The position numbers were made by a program, and so were the translations under genes. This document shows positions 7,424 through 12,978 of a stretch of 12,978 nucleotides of DNA, in pieces. Numbering within the stretch: the stretch's first letter is position 1; every line of letters starts with the position of its first letter. The stretch comes from JBLHGU01 sp047615875 (GTDB lineage: Bacteria; Pseudomonadota; Gammaproteobacteria; Arenicellales; CAJQKF01): NCBI GenBank assembly GCA_047615875.1, contig JBLHGU010000137.1, positions 1-12,978 of the forward strand, read 5' to 3'. Under the pieces are notes generated by a model. It worked only from the letters and a program-made list of their open reading frames with translations, was not told the origin of the DNA and made no database searches.

Positions 7424-8425
7424 TCAGACTCTCTCTATGATCTTTTCGCCGAACAGTCCCTGAGGCCTGAACATAAGGAAGAATAACGCCAGGGCATAGG
7501 CGAACCAGTTTTCGGTGGCTCCACCGATCATCGGACCGATGGAAAATTCAAATAACTTTTCGCCGACACCGATGATTAGTCCGCCAATGATTGCACCAGG
7601 AATAGATGTAAATCCACCAAGAATTAGTACTGGCAAGGCTTTCAAAGCGATCAACGATAAAGAAAACTGCACACCGGATTTAGCGCCCCACATGATGCCA
7701 GCAACCAGCGCGACGAATCCAGCTATAGACCACACTATAATCCAGATGGTGCGTAGTGAAATTCCAACTGTCAAGGCCGCCTGATGATCGTCAGCTACGG
7801 CTCTAAGTGCCCTGCCGGTTTTTGTGTACTGGGAAAACAGAGTTAAAATAACGACCAAAATCACCGCGATTATTGCAGCCCAGACATCCAGCACATCGAT
7901 ATACATACCATAGTATTCCGTCCCTTCCGCAGCCCAGGTCCGGGTTACATCTTCTAACCAGAAAGAACCACCCGAGGGCAAACCCACGTCCAGTTTTTTA
8001 ATGTCTGCCCCCCACATCAGGTCACCAAACCCTTCCATGAAATAAGCCAGGCCAATAGTTGCCATAAACAATATGATCGGTGCCTGATTAACTAGATGTT
8101 GCAGTATTATTACTTCAACAAGCCAGGCAAACAACACCATGACACCAAGGGTCAGGATGATGGCAGCAAAGGTATTAAGCCCCGCTGACCAGTAATGGTA
8201 ATCGGTGCCAAACATCACGTTAATAAGATGGGAAAATGGTACCTGACCGGTCTGAATACCTACCAACGTCATTGCGGCAAACAGGGCCATAACGCCCTGC
8301 GCATAGTTAAATATTCCAGATGCTTTAAATATTAATACAAACCCAAGCGCTACAAGGGAATACATCACACCCGCCATTAATCCATTGAGAATCACCTCAA
8401 TGGTATATAAAAAAGTCGGGCTCAT
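7424..8425 (-). CDS. livH: LivH-like ABC transporter permease
   Basis: The partner inner-membrane permease, 333 residues. It shows the LivH hallmarks GLMAGVMYSLVALGFVLIF (15-33), FNYAQGVMALF (39-49), the coupling loop TKTGRALRAVADD (201-213) followed by AALTVGI, LKALPVLILGGF (261-272) and RPQGLFGE (320-327). Two polar, probably periplasmic stretches (about 60-80 and 135-178, the second including the WLEDVTRTWAAEGTEYYG region) make it longer than E. coli LivH at about 308 residues. It starts at ATG 8425, with a GGAG about 9 bases upstream, and lies 48 bp after livG. Together with livM it should form the transmembrane heterodimer. Confidence 0.93.
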   Translation of the reverse strand: MSPTFLYTIEVILNGLMAGVMYSLVALGFVLIFKASGIFNYAQGVMALFAAMTLVGIQTGQVPFSHLINVMFGTDYHYWSAGLNTFAAIILTLGVMVLFAWLVEVIILQHLVNQAPIILFMATIGLAYFMEGFGDLMWGADIKKLDVGLPSGGSFWLEDVTRTWAAEGTEYYGMYIDVLDVWAAIIAVILVVILTLFSQYTKTGRALRAVADDHQAALTVGISLRTIWIIVWSIAGFVALVAGIMWGAKSGVQFSLSLIALKALPVLILGGFTSIPGAIIGGLIIGVGEKLFEFSIGPMIGGATENWFAYALALFFLMFRPQGLFGEKIIERV

Positions 8426-8473
8426 AGGGTCACACTCCGGTCCTGTAAAGTTATTTTTGCAATCACAAAACTG

Positions 8474-9265
8474 TTAATCATGAGCAACTCCCAGATAAGC
8501 ATCTATCACTGTCTGATCCTGTCTAATCTCGTCAGGGATTCCGTCGCCAATTTTTCTTCCATAGTCCAGTACAACCACTCGATCGGCAATATCCATAACC
8601 ACACCCATATCGTGTTCTATCAATGCAATAGTCGTACCAAACTCCTCATTCACATCGAGAACAAAACGACACATATCTTCTTTTTCTTCCAGATTCATGC
8701 CAGCCATGGGCTCATCAAGCAATAGTAATTCTGCTTCAGCCGCTAGCGCCCGACCTAGTTCAACACGTTTTTGCAGGCCGTAAGGAAGACGCCCAACTGG
8801 TGTTTTTCTGATAGCCTGGATCTCTAGAAAATCAATAATATGTTCAACTTTCTCACGATGTTCAATTTCTTCGCGCTCTGCCCTGCCCTTCCAAATAGCT
8901 TGCCAAAATATATTAGTGTGCATTTTGGTAATACGACCTGTCATCAGATTATCCAAAGTGCTCATACCTTTGAACAAAGCGATATTCTGAAATGTCCGCG
9001 CAATACCTTGCCGGGCAATTTGATAGGGCTTTAGTGAACCGCGCTTTTGGCCTTTAAACCATATTTCGCCTTCTTGAGGGTGATAAAAGCCATTGATAAC
9101 GTTAAGCATGGATGACTTGCCAGCCCCATTTGGACCGATTATTGCGCGAATTTCCTTGCGTCGAACATCAAAACTAATATCCTGTAGCGCTTTAACGCCA
9201 CCAAACGACAGGGAAATATTTTCCACACTAAGCAATACGTCATTGGATAGACGTTCAGACATCAT
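8474..9265 (-). CDS. livG: LivG-like ABC transporter ATPase
   Basis: First nucleotide-binding subunit of the importer, 263 residues, close to the usual 255. Walker A is GPNGAGKSS (44-52), the Q-loop is TFQNIALF with Gln93, and Walker B is LLLLDEP (180-186). The switch histidine is His218 in IEHDM. The signature region reads LPYGLQKRVELGRAL (160-174), the LivG-type variant of LSGGQ, so its deviation is normal for the subfamily. The start is ATG 9265, followed at once by a second ATG, with AAGG about 6 bases upstream; it is 8 bp after the acyl-CoA synthetase stop. Confidence 0.93.
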   Translation of the reverse strand: MMSERLSNDVLLSVENISLSFGGVKALQDISFDVRRKEIRAIIGPNGAGKSSMLNVINGFYHPQEGEIWFKGQKRGSLKPYQIARQGIARTFQNIALFKGMSTLDNLMTGRITKMHTNIFWQAIWKGRAEREEIEHREKVEHIIDFLEIQAIRKTPVGRLPYGLQKRVELGRALAAEAELLLLDEPMAGMNLEEKEDMCRFVLDVNEEFGTTIALIEHDMGVVMDIADRVVVLDYGRKIGDGIPDEIRQDQTVIDAYLGVAHD

Positions 9266-9273
9266 TATGCACC

Positions 9274-11214
9274 TTAAGCCGATTTTGCCAATTTATTAAA
9301 AGATTTTACCGGCTGAATTTTCAAGTCGCCACTCAGAGCACCTTTTCGGCCATCCTCAAATGTTACTTCTATTGAAATCTCACAGTGTTCAGCGCCGTTA
9401 TATAGCGACTCAATTAGAACTCCATAACGTTCAGTAATTATTCTACGACGCACCTTGCGAGTTCGCGTTAACTCACCGTCATCAGCATCGAGTTCTTTAT
9501 GCAAAATCAGAAAGCGTTGAATTTGAGAACCAGACAACATCTCATCATTAGCAAGATCGGCATTCACTTTCTCAATACACTCAGAAATAAGCTGGTAGGT
9601 ATCTTGGTGGCCAGCTAATTCCTGATAACTCGCGTAAGACAATCCTTTACGTTCGGCCCAGTCACCGACTGCGGAAAGATCAATATTAATAAATGCGGTT
9701 ACTTCATCTTTTTGATCGCCAAAGGTAATTGCTTCCAGAATATACGGAAAGAACTTCAGCTTATTCTCAATATACTTAGGTGCAAACATCGACCCATCAT
9801 TTAACTTGCCGACATCTTTGGTTCGATCTATGATTTTCAAGTGTCCTTCCTGATCAAAAAACCCTGTATCGCCAGTCTTAACCCAGCCATCCGCAGTCTT
9901 TGTCGACGCCGTAGCCTCAGGATTCTTATAGTAGGAATGAAAAACCCCCGGTGATTTAAACAAAACTTCGCCATCTTCTGCGAGTTTAATTTCAACATTC
10001 TTGATGGGAGTGCCAACTGTATCGGAACGGACTTGATGATCTGGTTGCACAGTAACAAAAGGTGAGGCTTCAGTCTGACCGTAAACCTGTTTTAGGTGCA
10101 ATCCAATCGAACGATAAAAATCAAACATATCCGGACCTATCGCCTCGCCCGCTGTATAGGTAAGCCGGGCGCGACTGTATCCCAGTTGATTCTTTAGCGG
10201 TTCATAAACCAGAAATCGCCCCATACCATAAAGAAATTTGTCGAATACCGATAGGGATTTACCAGCATGGGTAATGTCATTGCATCGTTTCGCCACACCC
10301 AGAAAATAATGAAACATCGTTCTTTTTATAGTAGACGCATCTTCCATGCGAATCATGATGCTGGTGCGATGGTTCTCCAGAATACGTGGAGAGGTAAAGT
10401 GATAAGTAGGCCCAATTTCCCGTCCATCAGCCTCAACTGTTTCTGGGCTCTCGGGACAACAAACACAGAAACCCGCTACATGGGCCTGGGCATAGGATAT
10501 AAAGTAGTCAACTATCCATGCCATGGGTAAATAGGCAATGACAAGGTCATCCTTATTCAGCCCTTCATAGTCCACGCAAACCTCTGCAATACTACGAACA
10601 TTATCGAAAGTAAGTACAACGCCTTTGGGTTGCCCGGTAGTCCCTGAAGTATAGAGCATCACCGAAATGTCTTCGCCCTTACCATTATCAATTAATTTTT
10701 CAATAAGATCAGGTGTGGCTTTAAGTAATTCAGCACCAGTTTTTTGAATGGAATCAAAACTTTTAACAAAATCTTCGGGGTATTCGTTTAAGCCCCGAGA
10801 ATCATCGTAAATAACGCATTGAATATTCTTACAGTCGTCTTTTATCTCGAGAATTTTATCGACTTGTTCCTGACCCTCTCCAACAACATATTTTGCCTCG
10901 GCATGACTTATTACAAATTTCATTTCCTCCGCAACGGAGTCGTAATAAGTTGGCACCGGAATGCCCCCCAGACACTGGGCCGCAGACATGGCAAAATACA
11001 TTCGCGGACGATTTTGGCCGATAATAAATAACTTGTCACCGGGCTGAAAACCTAGCGCTGACAAGCCCGCGGCAAATTGCTTTACTTCCTGGAAATAGTC
11101 CGACCACGACCAGGTCTGCCAGATACCATATTCCTTTTCTCGCATCGCTGGGTGCTGTTCGAGAGTAGTGGCCTGATGGCGTAGTAGCTTTGGGAAAGTG
11201 TCGAGTTTAGCCAC
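9274..11214 (-). CDS. Long-chain-type acyl-CoA synthetase (AMP-binding)
   Basis: A 646-residue adenylate-forming enzyme, expected to activate a carboxylic acid to its CoA thioester via an acyl-AMP. It has the full P-loop YTSGTTGQPKG (188-198), then YLPMAWIVDY (228-237), YTAGEAIG (353-360), YGQTEASP (378-385), GWVKTGDTG (443-451) and IDRTKD (462-467); a C-terminal lysine in LTRTRKVRRR (582-591) is the likely A10 residue. The stretch after IDRTKD is DVGKLNDGSMFAPKYIENK, unlike the usual IVTSGGKNIAP of FadD-type enzymes; I recognise it as typical of ligases found beside LIV-type transporters. The start is GTG 11214 with AGGG 7 bases upstream; an in-frame TAG four codons earlier rules out a longer protein. 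It is the first gene of the operon. The exact substrate (fatty, cyclic or aromatic acid) is not readable. Confidence 0.93.
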   Translation of the reverse strand: MAKLDTFPKLLRHQATTLEQHPAMREKEYGIWQTWSWSDYFQEVKQFAAGLSALGFQPGDKLFIIGQNRPRMYFAMSAAQCLGGIPVPTYYDSVAEEMKFVISHAEAKYVVGEGQEQVDKILEIKDDCKNIQCVIYDDSRGLNEYPEDFVKSFDSIQKTGAELLKATPDLIEKLIDNGKGEDISVMLYTSGTTGQPKGVVLTFDNVRSIAEVCVDYEGLNKDDLVIAYLPMAWIVDYFISYAQAHVAGFCVCCPESPETVEADGREIGPTYHFTSPRILENHRTSIMIRMEDASTIKRTMFHYFLGVAKRCNDITHAGKSLSVFDKFLYGMGRFLVYEPLKNQLGYSRARLTYTAGEAIGPDMFDFYRSIGLHLKQVYGQTEASPFVTVQPDHQVRSDTVGTPIKNVEIKLAEDGEVLFKSPGVFHSYYKNPEATASTKTADGWVKTGDTGFFDQEGHLKIIDRTKDVGKLNDGSMFAPKYIENKLKFFPYILEAITFGDQKDEVTAFINIDLSAVGDWAERKGLSYASYQELAGHQDTYQLISECIEKVNADLANDEMLSGSQIQRFLILHKELDADDGELTRTRKVRRRIITERYGVLIESLYNGAEHCEISIEVTFEDGRKGALSGDLKIQPVKSFNKLAKSA

Positions 11215-11257
11215 GGCAACACCCTATAGAATGGTTTTGCAGATTGCTCATAATCAA
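11207..11257 (-). CDS. Possible 16-residue leader peptide (upstream ORF)
   Basis: A short open frame of 16 codons starts at TTG 11257, or at ATG 11251 two codons later, and stops with TAA at 11207-11209. It overlaps the first 8 bases of the acyl-CoA synthetase gene in a different frame. The strong site GAGGAG (11264-11269) is spaced 6 bases before the TTG. The deduced peptide is MIMSNLQNHSIGCCRG. Translating it would carry ribosomes over the GTG start of the next gene, so it could couple or tune expression of the operon. Short frames arise by chance, and the good ribosome site is the only positive evidence. Confidence 0.4.
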   Translation of the reverse strand: MIMSNLQNHSIGCCRG

Positions 11258-11280
11258 CGAATTCTCCTCATCTTTGTGGC

Positions 11281-11294
11281 AACTGTTAATTGTT
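11281..11294. promoter_or_regulatory. Imperfect palindrome just downstream of the promoter
   Basis: AACTGTTAATTGTT is a 14-base partial dyad (AAC..TTAA..GTT on the opposite strand, 5 of 7 positions paired). It lies about 10-25 nt downstream of the predicted transcription start, where a repressor could act. The match is weak and AT-rich, so it is only a candidate. Confidence 0.2.
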
Positions 11295-11311
11295 CGTTTT
11301 AATCAGGCACC

Positions 11312-11320
11312 ATTATAACA
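11312..11320 (-). promoter_or_regulatory. Extended -10 promoter for the operon
   Basis: Reading the minus strand, TGTTATAAT at 11320-11312 is a perfect extended -10 element (TGn plus consensus TATAAT). No good -35 hexamer is seen 16-18 bp upstream, which is tolerated in extended -10 promoters. Transcription would start near 11305, giving a leader of about 90 nt before GTG 11214, including the short upstream ORF. Sigma-70 recognition is inferred from the consensus match. Confidence 0.7.
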
Positions 11321-11702
11321 GCCATGAATTTATTCTAGCGGAGGGATCATACATCAGCCTCACGCAATATCAATTTTACTTTTAAAATTATTTGTGTAAC
11401 GGTTTTGTAAAGCACATTTTTAAATCTCCTATAAAAACTATGTTTCTATGGACGAGATTGATTCTTTACGAGCAACGCTCTGGATTATTTAGATCAGTGA
11501 ATCACGATTTCTGGCTTTAACCTAGGCCTGATTCAATAAAACCGTCAAATGCTTGAACTACTATAACCCCCACCTAGTGTATTTCATTAGGGCATTAACC
11601 TGACAGTGGAGTTTAAGCTACACTATTTCTGAAGGACAAGACCTGACGGAACTCCATTAGATATAAAGGATAACCCATTGAAATGTGGTTGCTTTGTGGA
11701 GA

Positions 11703-11727
11703 ATTTTATCGACATCATCGATAAAAT
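11703..11727. repeat. Perfect 10-bp inverted repeat, operator-like
   Basis: The arms ATTTTATCGA (11703-11712) and TCGATAAAAT (11718-11727) are exact reverse complements separated by CATCA. No U-run follows directly on the minus strand, and on the plus strand only a short T5 appears some distance later, so it is a poor terminator. The 25-bp symmetric layout suits a dimeric regulator, or a residual hairpin in the 3' region of the upstream gene. It lies about 390 bp upstream of the operon promoter. Confidence 0.6.
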
Positions 11728-11823
11728 AAAATGAGTTTTTAATGTACTCTCTTAGCGACGCCTTTCAACCAACAACACATATGCCCTTAACTTGCGTAAT
11801 AGATGCAGAAAATATTTTGGTTT

Positions 11824-11843
11824 AAAAAAATCTAGTCAAGATC
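11824..11843 (-). terminator. Weak candidate terminator of the surface-protein gene
   Basis: On the minus strand the short arms ATCT and AGAT enclose a 5-base loop (11830-11842), extended by one G-U pair, and run into seven U residues (complement of 11824-11830). It lies about 110 nt after the stop codon at 11950. The stem is only 4-5 bp, so efficiency would be low. Confidence 0.25.
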
Positions 11844-11949
11844 AGAAACCGTGAGTCAGTTTTCAATTGCCATAGCAGTCAAAATCAATCGATTACCAGA
11901 CGCCGTACAATTAATGTTTCAAGCTCGATAATTTAGCATTACCTAATTG

Positions 11950-12978
11950 TCAGTGTGAAATACGAAGACTTTGCCTAACTTCAGTTGGTCCAATATCAGT
12001 GCTGGAGCGCACCCCCATCCAAACATTAGTATTGCTATTAGGAGCAGGTACAGCTCTGGCGTATACATCAAAACTGACGCCCAAAGCACCGGTTGGCACA
12101 GTGACAGACTCTGGAAAATCCACCACATCAAGATCCGGATGTTGGCGAATTAGGATTTGCATACCGGGATCCGGCGCCGGAGAGGAAAGCCTGACCACGC
12201 CTCGGATAATCTCATCTACAGAGAACTCACCGCTAAAAGGGAAAATCAGGGATTCTATCGATGGTGACTCCGAAGTTGTTACCGTAATTGAAGCCGTGGC
12301 ACCACCCGAACTAGTGTCTTGCACCGTAAGTTGCCCTGAAGATTCATTAACAAAACCCTCATTGGTGATTTCAAATTCGACCCGATCTGAATCCGGCGGT
12401 ACGGCTAGTTGCCATGGATGTCGAATCTCTGCATTACTATCGGTAGAGACTATCAATTCACGGCGCTCTGCCGTAACACTATCGAATTCCACCGTTATTG
12501 TCGCTACGCTCCCTCGACCTGGTGGAATCCGCCGGGGACGAAGCGTCAGTGTCATTCCGTCATTACTAACAACATGAGGGGTCGCATTTGCCAAGCGCAA
12601 GAGCATTTCCGTTTGAGTAATTGGAGCCGCTTCAATTTGCACAATGAATACCCCACTTGTGGTTAGACCATCTGAATCTGTGGCACTGGCTCTAAACGGG
12701 ATAGTGCCAACCATGTCGGTGACAACTTCATAGGTTTCCATTACTTCTCTTCTTCCACGGGCATTGCGCGATTCGGGCCACGGACTCGCAAATGACAATG
12801 CGGTTTCTCGTAGGTCCCAATCATCTGTTGCTGACAAATCAATGTTAAATCGAGCCTCTCCGTTTTCTAGCAAAACAACTTTCGGCACGTTCTCGAATGC
12901 ACCAGAAAGGCGCAGGCCAATGGACGCACCGCCTGACCCCGCTGGTTCATCCAAAACGATACGAATAGTGAGATCCTG
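11950..12978 (-). CDS. Partial large secreted/surface protein with tandem beta-sandwich domains
   Basis: Only the C-terminal 342 residues are in the window; the frame is open to the right edge without a start. The TTG at 12954 is an ordinary Leu codon, preceded by QDLTIRIV. No cysteine is present and Ser, Thr, Val and Pro are common, as in extracellular adhesin-like proteins. At least two domains share one pattern: a strand, a Pro-rich turn such as FPESVTVPTGALGVSFDV (third) or LAVPPDSDRVEFEI (second), then a strand ending the unit. The last unit starts FSGEFSVDEIIRGVVRLSSPAPDPG, given here as FSGEFSVDEII then RGVVRLSSPAPDPG, resembling bacterial Ig/Calx-beta-like repeats. An earlier SATDSDGLTTSGVF stretch looks cadherin-like. 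The chain stops right after the last strand (LRISH), with no membrane anchor, sorting signal or autotransporter barrel. Function and ligand are unknown; export is inferred. Confidence 0.75.
   Translation of the reverse strand, partial: QDLTIRIVLDEPAGSGGASIGLRLSGAFENVPKVVLLENGEARFNIDLSATDDWDLRETALSFASPWPESRNARGRREVMETYEVVTDMVGTIPFRASATDSDGLTTSGVFIVQIEAAPITQTEMLLRLANATPHVVSNDGMTLTLRPRRIPPGRGSVATITVEFDSVTAERRELIVSTDSNAEIRHPWQLAVPPDSDRVEFEITNEGFVNESSGQLTVQDTSSGGATASITVTTSESPSIESLIFPFSGEFSVDEIIRGVVRLSSPAPDPGMQILIRQHPDLDVVDFPESVTVPTGALGVSFDVYARAVPAPNSNTNVWMGVRSSTDIGPTEVRQSLRISH

Larger units (their letters stand above)
11258..11949. other. AT-rich intergenic spacer of about 0.7 kb
   Basis: No convincing gene was seen on either strand; frames are broken every few tens of codons and none carries a good ribosome binding site. 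The left end holds the operon promoter. Inside are a perfect 10-bp inverted repeat at 11703-11727, a pair of 7-bp inverted copies of TGGAGTT around 11607-11656, and a weak hairpin with a U-run near the right end. The rest is plain AT-rich sequence in which I see nothing. It separates two units transcribed in the same direction. Confidence 0.6.

Noticed and set aside
8756..8787. Apparently degenerate ABC signature in the LivG-like ATPase (LPYGLQ instead of LSGGQ)
   Set aside because: This variant is normal for the LivG subfamily, and Walker A, Walker B and the switch His are all intact.
11440..11520. 26-codon plus-strand ATG frame in the spacer
   Set aside because: There is no Shine-Dalgarno sequence or promoter and no recognisable sequence; a frame of this size is expected by chance.
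11999..12577. 192-codon plus-strand open frame starting with GTG and a hydrophobic N-terminus that resembles a signal peptide
   Set aside because: It is exactly antisense to the surface-protein gene, has no ribosome binding site, and its remainder is Ser/Thr/Arg-rich without a domain pattern. The minus-strand frame is longer, open to the edge and shows recurring domain motifs.
1..12978. tRNA, rRNA, CRISPR array, phage or complete insertion sequence
   Set aside because: No cloverleaf, regularly spaced repeat array, integrase or transposase frame was found on either strand by eye.

Overview
The window reads as a piece of a Gram-negative chromosome, most likely a gammaproteobacterium. YciA-type thioesterases and DUF1285 proteins are familiar there, G+C looks moderate by eye, and the genes are packed with GTG/ATG starts and short gaps. 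No phage, plasmid, rRNA, tRNA or CRISPR feature was seen. All twelve recognisable protein genes lie on the minus strand, so the region is read from right to left.

Right edge (11950-12978): the 3' end of a large, probably secreted or surface protein made of tandem beta-sandwich-like domains; its start lies outside the window. Next comes an AT-rich non-coding stretch of about 0.7 kb (11258-11949). It holds a perfect 10-bp inverted repeat with a 5-nt loop and, at its left end, a perfect extended -10 promoter element facing the next operon.

Main operon (11214 down to 77): eleven genes in one direction with gaps of -8 to +70 bp, closed by a strong bidirectional terminator at 17-47. The order is long-chain-type acyl-CoA synthetase, livG-like ATPase, livH-like permease, livM-like permease, livK-like periplasmic binding protein, livF-like ATPase, phenylacetate-CoA-ligase-like protein, YciA-type acyl-CoA thioesterase, DUF1285 protein, YccU-type CoA-binding protein, and MetY O-acetylhomoserine sulfhydrylase.

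The first seven genes form a coherent module: a complete five-component branched-chain-amino-acid-type ABC importer bracketed by two acyl/aryl-CoA ligase family proteins. The likely job is uptake of a carboxylic acid (fatty, aromatic or similar) and its capture as a CoA thioester, with the thioesterase able to release CoA again. The substrate cannot be read from sequence. The last genes link CoA binding and sulfur-amino-acid synthesis to the same transcript.

Most interesting points: the PaaK-like protein has lost the usual Thr/Gly-rich ATP-binding loop; an 11-bp perfect hairpin without a U-run sits just after the binding-protein gene; a 16-codon leader ORF with a strong ribosome binding site overlaps the start of the first gene; and an operator-like palindrome lies in the upstream spacer.
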